Source: Agelaius tricolor (lineage: Eukaryota > Chordata > Aves > Passeriformes > Icteridae). From it: 64,000 nt of DNA. This document shows positions 27,693 through 39,518 of this stretch, one piece after another. Numbering within the stretch: the first letter of the stretch is position 1; each line of letters begins with the position of its first letter. The stretch lies in NCBI GenBank assembly GCA_023055355.1, contig JALJCS010000029.1, positions 1,426,001 through 1,490,000 of the forward strand. Direction: 5' to 3'. A program made the translations under genes and the position numbers. The notes beneath the pieces were generated by a model, which saw nothing but the letters and a program-made list of their open reading frames with translations, did not search any database and had not been told where the DNA came from.

Positions 27693-27794
27693 GTTTTGTG
27701 GTTTTTTTGGGGTTTTTTTGTTTGTTTGTTTGTTTTGTTTTGGGTGGGTGTTTTTTTTTTTTTTTTTGTTGTTTTTTTTTTTTTTTTTTTTTTT
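27693..27794 (-). repeat. T-rich low-complexity tract (poly(A) on the minus strand)
   Basis: Long T runs, five TTTG-type repeats and short G runs cover about 100 bp, ending in a pure 23-T block. It resembles an expanded poly(A) tail on the minus strand, but no retroelement body is evident on its 5' side. CR1 elements do not end in poly(A), so it would not be a CR1 tail. It could be simple slippage expansion. Confidence 0.85.
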
Positions 27795-29362
27795 AATGTC
27801 TTGTTTCTGAGTTGCACAACTTGGTTTCCTCTGCTTCAAGTTAAGTAGGAAGCCTCTCCTGTGGTGGAGCTGGGGCTGTGAGGCCAGGTCTCTTCCTTTT
27901 GATATGCAAAGGAAAATTGAAGCAGCAAAGTTTTAGTCTTTCAACCCCAAATTCCTTTAAACATGTATTGCAAAGGTGAGGGTCTCCTTTCTGAGCTGAC
28001 ATTGCACCTCTGTATTCCAAATCATGGCTTTTTCCTGTGGATTTTTTCAGCTCTCTGCAGCTTTCCCCAGGCAGATGCATTTCTTCCCTCCTGAGGACAG
28101 TAGGTGATATTGGGGGTGGGAATGACAGAGACCCCCCAGTGAGCAGCATTTCCCTGGGGCATTGTGACTTTTGGTTTTGAGGCTCATTTTCTCTGGGATG
28201 TTTTTTTTATTGGAGCAGAAATATGATCACAAAGGTGGGGATGAAATTATATGGGTTGTAATTCCTAACCCAGCCGTGCCATTAACTGCAGTGTTAATTA
28301 CTTCATCCATAACCCTCTTGGAGAGAACAAAGCAGAGTTAAATTATGTGGCCCAGTGTCAAGCAGCATGTTGGGGTTTCAGAACTTCACATCTTGGATCT
28401 GAAGCAAAGAAGTTTTATTAACTGGCTTTCACCAGGCGTGTTTCAGTCAAGTGGTGCATAAATCAGCAGGGTTAGAAACCAGCCCCTCTTGCCTTTGCAC
28501 TGCTGATCATCAAAATGCTTATCCTAAATACATAAGTGGTGATCTATTAAGGGAATAAAAGCCTGACTGAATATCATGTTTAATGAAACTAGAATGGGTG
28601 ATACCAGACTTTGAACAGGCCTTTGGTACTTCAAGTCTATGCCGTAATCTCTGCAAAGGCACATTTACCCAAACAGAAAGTGAAAAAAAATACCTATCTA
28701 CAGAGTGCTGTCATGTGGAGGGGCCAAGGAGCTTTTATGAATTCTTTCTCAGTTTTCATTTTGAGCCTCTGATCTCTGTGCAGGCTTGGAATAACCTTCA
28801 CAGGGTATTTGGAAGATGGCTCCTTTTATGAAGAAAAGTTAGGCCTGGTCACATCAGGCTGATTTGCAGTGCTCACTCTTCAGGTAGAATCAGGAAGGGA
28901 TGAGAGCTGATGGATCAGGCCTTGGGATGTGGAGTCAGACTAAGATTTGGAAGGTGTTACTCCCATTTCAGGCAAAACCTCCTGAAAGGAGGAGGAATCA
29001 AAAGTGTGTATTTTTCCTTACAAATGTGTGTTTCTCTTGTTGTTTGCCTGGGCAATAGGAGCCATTTTTCTGAAGTGGACTGAAAATCACTCCTCTGCAT
29101 TTTTCTGTGTTGTGAGACTTGCAAATTGTGCAGTGATTAAACAAAATTATCTACTGATTGGTTAGGAAGTGCAGATTTATCTCCACCAAATTTACACTCT
29201 TGTCCTGCTTGTATAATGAGGAAGTGGGAGAAACTCAGGAGTCTGTGGGATTTCTGGACGTGTAAAATCATTTTATGTTGTCATATACCTGAGCACTGTA
29301 GCAGACTGGGTGTGAGATTACCTTGGAATTGTCAGTGAATATCCAACTTCTGTCCTTTGCAG

Positions 29363-29471
29363 AATGATGAAGTCCTCTGTCCACGCAGAAGAAGATGACT
29401 TTGTCCCAGAGCTGCAGAGGAGCATCCACCCCAGGGAGAGGCCGGACTGGGAGGAGACGCTCAGCGCCATG
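29363..29471 (+). CDS. ARHGAP32: ARHGAP32 coding exon 2 (conserved N-terminal region)
   Basis: The acceptor reads tcctttgcag|A and the donor ATG|gtaaag. The exon supplies one base of a split codon and 36 residues, starting MMKSSVHAEEDDFVPEL and ending DWEETLSAM. This matches the human long-isoform segment I recall (MKSSVHSEEDDFVPEL...WEETLSAM), with changes such as Ser to Ala and an extra initial Met. It lies N-terminal to the PX domain and carries a short acidic EEDD patch. The incoming phase is 2 and the outgoing phase 0. The reading frame runs past the donor into the intron but diverges from the protein there, which confirms the donor. The ATG pair at 29364-29369 could also serve as a start if an upstream exon is non-coding. 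Confidence 0.93.
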
Positions 29472-30024
29472 GTAAAGAAACACCTGGGCTACACCTTCTC
29501 TTCCCATATTTCCCATTCTGAGCACTCTGCTCCTCTAGTCCATTTATACTCCCTAAGTTTCAGCTTTTTGAATGGATTGGACAATACTTTGAACAAGGCC
29601 AAAATGCTTCCCGTCCTCTGGCAGTTTGTCAAGGGGAGGGAAGGAGCTTTCACAATGCTTCTGCCCTATTAATACGTGCCCCAAAGCAGGTCTTGTAACC
29701 AATTAAAAGGTCCATAATGTCACAACGATTTTCAGTCTGCATTAACCTCTTTTTCAGCAAGACTTCTGAGCATGAAGGGAACTTCTTGTACAAATGTGCT
29801 CTTTGAAGCATGCAGCATTGTGAAGGAATGAGATTTTAGCAAAATGCTGGCTAAGTCTACATAAATAAAACCTCAGCCTGAGAGCAAACGTGCCATCAGA
29901 GGGACCAGAGCTGCAAAAAAGCACACACAAAGGTGCTCTTTTAATCTCAGAGAAGGCACTCAGGTGGGCAGTGTGCCACAGACAACTGGATTACCTTAAT
30001 ATACATGGGGGTTTTTGAAGCCAC

Positions 30025-30268
30025 AGTTTCTCTGGGCACCCTGTGCCAGGGCCTCACCACCCTCACAGGGAAGAATTCCTTCCCAATATTTCATCTAACC
30101 CTTCCCTCAGCAGTGGGAAGCCGTTCCCCCTTGTCCTGTCACCCTCTGCCTGTGTAAAGTCTCTCATACACCTATTTATGAGCCCCTTCAAGCCCTGCAA
30201 GGGGCTCTGAGCTCTCCCTGGAGCCTTCTCTTCTCCAGGTGAACAGCCCCAGCTCTCCCAGCCTGTCA
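30025..30268 (-). repeat. CR1 LINE internal 3' UTR fragment
   Basis: Reverse-complement CR1 words appear in order: GGGCACCCTGTGCCAGGGCC, TCACAGGGAAGAATTCCTTC, CCGTTCCCCCTTGTCCTGTC, and CTCCCTGGAGCCTTCTCTTC ending near AGCTCTCCCAGCCTG. The terminal 3' part present in other copies is missing, so both ends are truncated. Confidence 0.9.
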
Positions 30269-31908
30269 TTTTTTGCACTTTTCACTTTGTAATTTTTTTC
30301 CTTCCTCGTGTGTGGCTGTTTTTGCCTTCTCTCCACCTTGGCCACAGTTGGGAGCACTGTCTGTTCCCATCATTGTTGCTCAGGCAGCAGCACCTGCTCC
30401 CAGCTCAGAGCTTTCCACACTCTGGAGTCTGGTGGGAGTCACTGTGTGACACCTCACTGCTGTCTGTGACCTCCAGGTGTGTCTCAGAGCTGTCAGGCTG
30501 TAATTCAGTGTCCTCACCTGTGACACAGGTTTCCTGGCATATCTCATTAGTGTTGTTTTTTTTCTCCTGGTTGATTTGCAGTGAAGGGAATGTTCACCTG
30601 CTTGAGGCTGTTGTGCTCGTGGACATTGTTCAGTGTTTATTTTACCCTGCATGCTCCTCTGCCCAATTAAATCACACTTTGGAACGTGCCCTCTTGCACA
30701 GCTCTGTGCCAGCAATGCCAAAACTGACTGGTCCAATGGAGAAGAGATTTAGAGGATGATAAACAGGGAAATTCCAGCTGGGATTGCTGCACAGTGACTT
30801 GATGTGATGAAGGACAGTAAAGCTGCTGAACCTGAATTTAGAGTGGCTGGATTTGTGCTCACAGTGTTGGTTTGACCTCAGGGTCCTTGAATACAGTGTA
30901 AAGAGGAGGGAGAAAAATCTATCTTGTTTGTGTTTACTGTGTTGAGTGAATCAAGTTTCCACTTTCCTTACCTGCAGTCAGGGGCAATATTCAGATGTAA
31001 ATATTTGCAGGACCTTGTTCAGCACTGACAGTGTTCTCTGTTTAACCAGCATATCTTCAATATTGTGCCTTTTCCCTGACCATTTGAAGCCTGAGGTTTC
31101 TTCCCTCACTCTGTTCATTCACTTTGCATTTTTAGCAGCCTCTGCTTCAGCCCTGTCCCAGAGACTGCTCTTTCCATGCTATGTGGCTGTCTCACAGTGC
31201 CACGGTACATCTCATTTTTGGTTAGTGGTTGTTGAAGATGCAGATTTTAGGTTTTGTTGCTGCTTGAAGCCCCAGCTCCCAGGGAATGGAGGATGCAGGG
31301 TTGGAAAAGTTGTTCCCTCCATTGGTTCCCCTGGCTGCTGCTGGAGCCCTGACAGGCGCCAGACTTTGTCACCTCACATGAATTTCTCCTTCTCCCAGGT
31401 GAGCAAAGGCTGAGACATGGGACACTGGAGAGCTGGGGGAGTCCTGGCACTTGTCTCCTGAGCTTTGCCTTGGTACATGCTTTTATTAAGAAAAGTCAAT
31501 TTATGCATTCACAGCTACATGAACAAGTCGTCCCTACTCTTCCTTCCCAGTTTTATCCATAATACTTTTCAAAGGGCTTATTATTAATTTATAGAAGTGC
31601 TTTGTTTCCAGAGCTTTTTCTTAATAAGAAATAAACTGACGGTCTTTCTAAATGTGTGGAGGTTGATGTCCTCCTATACTCTAAATATAAGGTGACAGAA
31701 CCTCTTTATTTTTAATGTTTCTGTCATTGCCAGTTCATTTTTGGCACCTGAGTAGCTTCAGGCCTTTGTTTGATGCAACTTCTTTTGTCTTCTTTAGTTT
31801 ATTATTTATACTTTCATCTGCTTCTTAACACTGCTCGTTTTGTGTTTGTGGTTCAGCAGAAGGGCAAGTGATTCTGTGTTGGAGACCTGGTTTGTTTGGG
31901 GGGAACCC

Positions 31909-32055
31909 TAGAATTGTGAAATGGTTTGGGTTGGAAGAGACTTTAAGGCTCATCCAGTTCCACCTCCTGCCACGGGCAGGGACACCTTCCACTACCCCAG
32001 ACTGCTCCAAGTCCCTCCCAGCCAGGCCTTGGGCACTTCCAGGGATCCAGAGACA
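31909..32055 (-). repeat. CR1 LINE 3' terminal fragment
   Basis: The fragment starts with the reverse complement of the CR1 tail (CTAGAATTGTGAAATGGTTT, then GGGTTGGAAGAGACTTTAAG). It continues through GGCAGGGACACCTTCC to CACTTCCAGGGATCC, where similarity stops. It is a short 5'-truncated insertion. Confidence 0.9.
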
Positions 32056-32939
32056 TCTCTTCTTCAGTATTTCTGGTGCAATTCTGTGTTGTAGGTGAGG
32101 TCCAGGCTGAAGGAGAGGCAGCCCTGGCTGGACAGAGTTCCCAGGAGCTGGGTAATGAGGCAGCTGCCTGTAGCTCCTCAAGCACTGCTATATTTTGTAT
32201 TCCCCCCCGACTCATGCTCTGTATTTTTAGACTTTAGGTGTATTAGACACATTTTTTCTGTCTCAGCCCCCAATTCCCACTGTGCTGCACCTGCTGAGTA
32301 ACCTTCATACATCCTGGGATTTCTGCCTCTGCTCCACTTCAGAAAGTGCAGTTGATGATACTGACTTTCTTCATAGAACACTTCTGAGTTCTGGAGCTGC
32401 AAAGCCCCGTGTGAGCCAAGGAAAATTGCAGTTTATGGATTTTCTAGCATTTCTCCAAGACAGTAATGTTATTTTGGAAAGGGGAAAGGAGTCTCTTTTC
32501 CTTGTCAGGCCCTGCTGAGTGCTCTGTTTCTGAGTTGCAAGAAATGAAGTTGTGAAAGAGCCTTTATATAATATATCTCACACGAGCCTACAAAACAGCT
32601 GTCCTCAGCCTGCATTAACTTAGCATAAATTGATGCTTATGCTTAATATTACATTTACCACATGTTGCTGACCTCCTGAGTTCCTCCCTTCTCCTCTTCA
32701 TGAGTTCAGGGAGTTGCACTGTTTGGAAGCACTGAGCCCATGGCTCTCCCCTCATCAGGCTGCTGTACTTACAGACCCTCTAGTCCTGCCTTGTCTGAAT
32801 TTTGTTGTGAAGCAGGATTAAAATGCTGAGATAGACACAGAAATCTTAATTTATGCACCCATTGCAAATGTGCTGACACAGCGAGGTGCCACGTGAGCTG
32901 CATTCACCTGACACTGGAGATCAGAGGAATACACTCAAA

Positions 32940-33414
32940 AAAGGACCTGGAGCTGCTGGAGCCAGTCCAGAAAAGGCCATGGAGCTGCTCCAGGGCTGGA
33001 GCCCCTCTGCTCTGGAGCCAGGCTGGGAGAGCTGGGGGTGCTCACCTGGAGAGGAGAAGGCTCCAGGGAGAGCTCAGAGCCCCTTGCAGGGCCTGAAGGG
33101 GCTCCAGGAGAGCTGGAGAGGGACTGGGGACAAGGCATGGAGGGACAGGACACAGGGAATGGCTCCCACTGCCAGAGGGCAGGGATGGATGGGACATTGG
33201 GAATTGGGAATTGTTCCCTGGGAGGGTGGGCAGGCCCTGGCACAGGGTGCCCAGAGCAGCTGGGGCTGCCCCTGGATCCCTGGCAGTGCCCAATGCCAGG
33301 CTGGATGGGGCTGGGAGCAGCCTGGGACAGTGGAAGGTGTCCCTGCCATGGCAGGGTGGCACTGGATGGGGTTTAAGATCCCTTCCAACTCAAGCTTTCT
33401 GCGATTCTCTGTGT
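32940..33414 (+). repeat. CR1 LINE 3' fragment, longest and best preserved
   Basis: About 470 bp cover the CR1 3' UTR from CTGGAGCTGCTGGAGCCAGT through GGAGAGGAGAAGGCTCCAGG, CCCCTGGATCCCTGGCAGTG and GGAAGGTGTCCCTGCCATGG to a TTCTGCGATTCTCTGTG tail. It is very similar, in opposite orientation, to the copy at 36617-37058. Several 100-178 aa open frames cross it on both strands; these are repeat artefacts and not genes. Confidence 0.93.
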
Positions 33415-34710
33415 GCCTCTGAAGAAGTCACTTTTCCTGCACTTTTTCAATTCCTCGAGCTTTGGAAACCTTCAGAATATGAGAATGTGATTCTCTAAGC
33501 CCATGGAAGGTTTTTTGTCCCCCTGGTGCACCTCTGGCTGGGACATCACGGGATCTGGGTGTTCTGCTGTCCATAACAGGGCCAAGAGGTGACAGCTGGG
33601 GTCAGGTGTGGAATCAGGGTGCTGAGAAAAGGGGAATCTCTAAATTAATGACTGTGAATTTGACAAGTGCACAAGAAGGCAGCAGCTGCAGTTGGTACCC
33701 ATCATTTTAGGCTTTTGCTGTTGGAATTTCCTTAGGAGAAATGCAAGGTTATAAATGCTTTAGAATGGCACAGAGCCTGTTCTATGAAGTCCCTGGAATA
33801 ATCTTAGTTCTTAGGTCAGAGGGGTTCTGAGATCTGTAGTATTTTCAGCATTTGATGCCAGATAGGGAAGGTTCCGTGGCCTATGAAGGTAATAAAGGCT
33901 TTTTAATGAGACCTCAATATATCACTGTTAAATCTGGGACATGAGTGAGGAGAAAACTATTTTTAAATGCAATTATGAATGTGTGCAGAGATTAGTGCAT
34001 TATGAGGGTTTAAAGAAAGATTTTTATGTCCTTAGTGTTTGTTTCTCATTTTTTGTACATCGCTTGGCCAGTGCTGCCCCAGGTCTTGAGTGGGGCTTCT
34101 GCAAGAATAGATGCCAAAAATAGAATACAAGGGGCTTCTTTTTTAATTAGTGTTGGTTCATTGGTTGGTTTTTAATTCACAGAAATCAGGCCTGTTTCTG
34201 ATGTAGACTAACCTCCAGGAATTGTGGTAAAATCTGCATAAAAAGGGAATGTGGGAAATCCATTTTCTTGGCCCTGTAAGCTGTAGTGATTTCCCAGTAG
34301 TGGTTTACTGAAATGATCTAATTTTAGTTTCTCAGATATGTAGATATAATACCTTTAAACATGTTAAAATTGATATTTTGGAATTTCTTTTCCCTGTGTC
34401 TCTTAACGCTTTGTATGTGTGTGAACCCAGACCAGAATTTTACAGCTGAGGATACGGCTGAGAGCTCCGAAGTCACTGACAGAGTTTTGTCAGGCTGATC
34501 CTGTTCTCAGATGGGTTCCACATCATGGAAATAATTTCTTGGGGAAAAATGTGCTTTTGAACTCTGACTGCCCAGCTGCAGGTTCTTTTTAAAAGTCCAA
34601 GGTTTTAAGCTCCTGAGTGCAAGGGGAAGTTTTAGGAGATATGAAGCTGAAATTGTGGGGCTTTTCTGCTATCTTTTAAAGGGCTTGAACAAGTCAGTAG
34701 AAATGAACTT

Positions 34711-34860
34711 TAGAATCATGGAATCTCCTGAGCTGGAAGGGACCCACAAGTCATTGAGTCCAACTCCTGGCCCTGAACAGGAGGACCAAGGATCCCAGCC
34801 ATCCCACCCTGTGCTAAAGGCATTGTCCAAATTCTCCCTGAGCTCTGACAGCATCAGAGC
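34711..34860 (-). repeat. CR1-family LINE fragment, different subfamily
   Basis: It begins AGAATCATGGAATCTCCTGA and continues GCTGGAAGGGACCCACAAGT and GAGTCCAACTCCTGGCCCTG, the reverse complement of a second avian CR1 3' end type. It fades out around TTCTCCCTGAGCTCTGACAG. Confidence 0.85.
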
Positions 34861-35485
34861 CCGATTTCAATGGTTCTCCACCTAAGTGCGCCAGCATTTG
34901 GCTTCTGGCTCTAAGTCTGAGGGATCACTGCCTTAATGCTATAGAAAATGTTACCTGTAGGTTTGGAAGTTGGTTTTGTGCTGCTGAAGGTCCTCAGGAG
35001 ACTTGCCTGGATTAGTGAGTCAGAACTGTGTTCATCCTACAGGAGCTGCAGTGTGTCTGTCTTGGGCAGCATTTTCATGGAGTTGCTGCAGCTCAGGCTG
35101 GGGAATAGGGATAACAGAGGGAAGGGTGGAATGGGAGTGGGAGTCCAGGAAGTGTGGACAGCACAGGCACTGATCTGACACAAATGTTTTGGGACAGGCC
35201 AGCACACCAGGCATCCATCAGGTGCAATAATATTTTGGTCAAAGCAGTTCTGCTCTGGCATTGCATCAGTAACCTGTATTTCCTATTCAATTCACATAAC
35301 TCGCTTTTCCTTGTTATTGCTGCATGGGTCTAGCATTATTTTCCCTTGTTAAGCTTTTGGCAAAGGTTTCTGTTGCTGTGTGAGGTTCTTTCTCTGCCTC
35401 TTGGTTAGAGGGGCCTTTTCATTTCGCAGGCTGGCTCCCAGCATGAAACTTGTCCCTGAGAATCTTTGGAAATTGGGGCGATCAC

Positions 35486-35525
35486 TTAATTGGCACATCG
35501 GCTTCCATTTGGCTTTGCCAATTAA
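35486..35525. promoter_or_regulatory. Inverted repeat of homeodomain/CCAAT-like sites
   Basis: TTAATTGGC (35486-35494) and its exact reverse complement GCCAATTAA (35517-35525) flank a 22-bp spacer. Each arm joins a TAATT homeodomain core to a CCAAT pentamer. A further CAATTAAT lies just downstream (about 35533). This is an intronic regulatory candidate only; no conservation data are available to me. Confidence 0.3.
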
Positions 35526-36616
35526 ATAAGTTCAATTAATCCAGAATGGAAACTGTATTTTTGGCAGGAAGTATTAATTCATAGTAATAATTTAATTTTC
35601 ATAGGCAAGAGCAGCAATAGTTTCTGGTTACATTTAAAGCCTTGCCAGTGTGTGCACTCTGGTACTACAGTGGTGAGCCAGGAGATCCAAATTATATTTT
35701 GTAAATATCTGTTTGAAAGTCCCTTTCTATACAACAAAATGAAGGAATTATTATGAAGACTATTATGAAGAATTTGCTATGGCTGGATCAGCAGCTTGCT
35801 GTGCACCATCATCACCAATTTAAATGCACCTTGTTTGTAATTTCTTTCCTAATTCTGGCTCAGCCAGGCTGCTGTTGCTGGTGGTGCTGTTCCCATGGTG
35901 CTGGGGATGCTGCTGTACCTGCTCCAGGTTCTTCCTTACCCTGAGCTTTGAAGTTAGGATTACACTGTCATGACCCTCCACCTCTTTCCCTCCCACCCTG
36001 TTCTGAAGCTGATCTCTTTCTATGCCTGTTTTGTTGTCAGATTACAGGAAATGCCACAGTTGTTCAAAATGTACTTATTTGGGAGATAAAACTTATAATT
36101 TATTTACTGTCAATCTCTTTTCCCTAGTCCCAGCTGCTTAAAAAGAAGGTGGAACATTAAGGAAGGGAAAGAAGTCTCTAATTTATAAGTGGTTCATGGT
36201 TCATTTTAACTGGCTTTTTTTTTTTTAAATTACTGTCCATGTCTTCTTAGTTACCATAATGTAGGAAAAGATGGAACAGTTTTTAAAGGGTATCAACAGT
36301 CTGCTCATCCATCTCCTTCCATTCCCCACCCTAATTTAAGCCCAAGAGACAAACAAACCGTGTCAGAGTTTGTCTTTCTGAAGATTGTAGGCATTAATGT
36401 TTGGGGTTTTTTGCCATGATTCAGCCTTCTTAATTATAAAATGATGAATTATTCCCTGAAGATGTTGGTAATCATTAGCCTGACTTTTTTATATGTCATT
36501 CCCTACATTTCTGCCTTGCTGCATATTATGGGTCACTGCTGTGTTGGTGTAAGGCTGTACATTTTGGGATTTGATCAAATACCGTGTTTTTTTAATCTGT
36601 GCCAGGGCACAGATTA

Positions 36617-37058
36617 TTCATGGAGTCATGGAATGGTTTGGGTTGAAAGGAACCTTAAAGCCCATCCAGTGCCACCCCTGCCATGGCAGGGACACCTTCC
36701 CCTGTCCCAGGCTGCTCCAAGCCCTGTCCAGCCTGGCCTTGGGCACTGCCAGGGATCCAGGGGCAGCCCCAGCTGCTCTGGGCACCCTGTGCCAGGGCCT
36801 GCCCACCCTCCCAGGGAACAATTCCCAATTCCCAATGTCCCATCCATCCCTGCCCTCTGGCACTGGGAGCCATTCCCTGGGTCCTGTCCCTCCAGGCCTT
36901 GTCCCCAGTCCCTCTCCAGCTCTCCTGGAGCCCCTTCAGGCCCTGGCAGGGGCTCTGAGCTCTCCCTGGAGCCTTCTCCTCTCCAGGTGAGCACCCCCAG
37001 CTCTCCCAGCCTGGCTCCAGAGCAGAGGGGCTCCAGCCCTGGAGCAGCTCTCTGGTCA
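36617..37058 (-). repeat. CR1 LINE 3' fragment, inverted partner of the copy at 32940
   Basis: It starts with the reversed CR1 tail (TCATGGAGTCATGGAATGGT, then TTGGGTTGAAAGGAACCTTA) and continues for about 440 bp to CTCCAGCCCTGGAGCAGCTC. Long blocks match the reverse complement of 32940-33414 nearly base for base. A 220-codon open frame spanning 36441-37103 is caused by this repeat. Confidence 0.93.
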
Positions 37059-38702
37059 TTATTCACCTTCCCAGCTCTTGCAGCATCAAGTGTCCTGTTC
37101 TGACCTCCAGGTCATTTCTGGAGAGCAGTGTCACCTCCCACTTCCAACTTGTGTCACCTTTTCTGGAGGGCAGCAGGGTGAGGAGTCCTGCCCCATTTGT
37201 GCAGCCTGGTGTGTGATCCCAGGCTGGGCTTTCCCCTCCCTTGGGCAGAGTTAGTTACTCTTCTGTTGTATTGGTCAGAAGTTTATGGACACTGTGGTAT
37301 AAAGTGCATGCTAGAGGCAGCCACATTCCTCACATTGCTGTGTTGTCACAGGGCTTTGGGCAGGGAGTGCAGTGGATCCCAGTTTTGTGCTCATGCCATT
37401 GGACACAGCTCTTCTCTACAAACAAAAGCTGAGCCCAGGTTGGCTTAACACACAGAAATATAAATTCCTGTTAATTGTCCTGACTCAGATGCTGGGGTTG
37501 AATGTCAGGCTGCTGTTTTTTCCACCTTCCCCATCTTGCTGCTGCTGCACTGGGACAACTCCTGAGTTGCTAATCCGATTTATACCTATAACATAACATC
37601 ACATTGTTATTTGCATAATCACTGGCTGTGGCCAGGGGACTTACCAGAGTGGGATTTGCTTGTTTGAGCCTGAATCTATCTCTGTTGTGTTTTATGTGAT
37701 GAGAAATTGCTTTCTACAATAACAACCCAAAGCTCCAATTGTCCTTTTATATCCAAGCCATAATTAGGATCCCCTCCTCCCTCTGTGCATCAAACAGTAG
37801 CTGGGATCTTTGGGGCCTTTTTTTTTACCAACAAGAAACTGGAATCAGAAGTATTGTTCTTGTTGGATGTTCTATTTTCTGTGGCTTTTCTCTGTAATTT
37901 ATTTTGTAGGCTGTACAGAAGCAGGACTCTAACCCTGTCTGCCTTTCCCACGCATATTGTATGTGGGATTTTTGTTCTTAAAGAAAGTACATTCCTGAGC
38001 CACTCTGCCATTGTGTGAGGCTGTGTACTGTACCCTGCAGCTCCTGGGCCCAGGGCTTTGGGAATGGTAATCAGGCTTCACTATGGGAATGTCAGATCCA
38101 AACTTAGGGCTGTCAGGGAGTTATCATGCTAATGCTGCCCTCAGTAGCTGACCATTCACTTGTGCTTGGTTGCATCCCTTTTAGCCCTAAAACTGGGGAT
38201 TCTGTGAAGGAAAACACAAGTGTGAGACTGTTCTGCTGAAAATCCCCAGCACCCCTTGGGTGCACTGGGTTCATGTGCAGAGAATCAGTGAGAAGCTGTG
38301 TGTCTCTTTCAGGCTCACTTGGGAAATGTTGCCATGGCACAAACTCACGCTGCTGTGCAGAGGTGAATTTTGGTCACAGTGACAGTGGCAGTGCCAAAGG
38401 AGGTGCTCAGAGCTGCCAAGCTGCTTGTTCCATGTCTTGGATTCCACTTCAGTGGTTTTACACGGGAGCTGGAGAAGGTTTGACCTACATATCAGTGATC
38501 TGCAGATCTTCATTTGAAAACACAGTAGACAAATAGTTAAGAATTTGTTCTTTGCTCATTCCAGGCTGATCCTTTAAACTATGGTAAATGGATGCCCTGG
38601 ACTAACTCCTCTGTGATGCTAAGTCTCTGGAATGGGAGGTTTCTCTGAATTTGCCAGCTCATGGCAATGCTTTAAAGTGTTTTTTTGTTTTGCTTTTTTT
38701 TA

Positions 38703-38727
38703 CCCCCCCCCCCCCCCCCCCCCCCCC
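38703..38727. repeat. 25-base poly(C) run
   Basis: There are 25 uninterrupted C residues, flanked by T runs on both sides (polypyrimidine over about 60 bp). On the minus strand this is a 25-G run. Length may be unreliable in the assembly. Confidence 0.9.
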
Positions 38728-39350
38728 TTTTTCATGGAGATTCTGGGAGTAGAAAAAACACGTTCTGTGTGGTCCTTTAAAAAAAAGAGAAGAATTCTCT
38801 TTTATACATGGAATGAACTAAGTGTACTGGTTGGAGCAGTTGGAATTGAGAACCTGAAAAATGGAATTAAAAGTTCTAAACTCACAAAATGATGCACATT
38901 CACATGTCTTTATTCAATGCAGATTTCTTAGTCATGGGATTAAGAATATGCATTGCCAGTGTTCAAAGTTTCCTTACTGTAAGCACTTGTCATTTTTTCA
39001 TTCCTTTTCTCTATTCCATTATCTCAGTTGCCATGAGATTTTAAAGGCATGTCTGGCTGGTTGAGTGTTTCTGCACTTTCCACAATCCACAAACTGAGAG
39101 CTAGATTAAAAGGTCAGTTCTACCTCTAATTACTTAGGCCATCCTGGCCTTGAGCTCTGCACCTAAAGCCCCCCTCCAGCCAGAAAGGATATTTACACTA
39201 AGGAAGGAGCTAAGTGATGACTTCAATTAAAAAAAAAATTAAAAGGTTCCAGTGTTTCTTACTCTGGAAAATATCCTTGTGCTGGGTGTTATTGAATGTG
39301 CCTGTGCTGCACTCTGCTGATGAGAACATGAACAGCACAGGATTAATCCT

Positions 39351-39518
39351 TAAAATCACAGAATCACAGGATGGTTTGTGTTGGAAGAGATCTTAAAGCC
39401 CATCAAGTTCCATCCCTTGCCATGGATAGGGACATGTTCCACTATTCCAGGTTGCTCCAAGCCCTGTCCAGCCTGGCCTGGAGCACTTCCAGGGACAGGG
39501 AGACCACAACCTCCCATG
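39351..39518 (-). repeat. CR1 LINE 3' terminal fragment
   Basis: AAAATCACAGAATCACAGGA, then TGGTTTGTGTTGGAAGAGAT and CAGCCTGGCCTGGAGCACTT are the reverse complement of a CR1 3' terminus with its tail octamers still readable. It is 5'-truncated near CAGGGAGACCACAACC. Confidence 0.9.

Larger units (their letters stand above)
1981..29362 (+). other. ARHGAP32: ARHGAP32 intron 1 (27.4 kb)
   Basis: The intron runs from the GTCAGT donor to the tcctttgcag acceptor. It is mostly unique, AT-leaning sequence without exon-like open frames. Repeat content is low for its size: CR1 copies at 13560-13822 and 22042-22345, a TG/TA run near 8241-8291, a 17-base A run at 23059-23075 and a long T-rich tract at 27693-27794. 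GC-rich patches at about 3870-4210 and 9365-9660 give long open frames on both strands that look like composition effects. Between repeats I see nothing I can name. Confidence 0.7.

Noticed and set aside
27636..27839. Minus-strand Lys/Asn-rich frame
   Set aside because: It is the translated T-rich tract.
30946..31413. 155-codon + strand frame
   Set aside because: The sequence is Cys/Ser/Leu-rich without domain pattern and has no splice or promoter support.
32886..33422. 178-codon + strand open frame
   Set aside because: This is CR1 3' UTR read in frame; CR1 3' UTRs do not code.
36441..37103. 220-codon + strand open frame
   Set aside because: Almost all of it is a reversed CR1 copy; the Pro/Ser/Leu-rich product matches frames in the other CR1 copies.
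38632..38892. Frame with a poly-Pro segment
   Set aside because: The poly-Pro comes from the 25-base C run.
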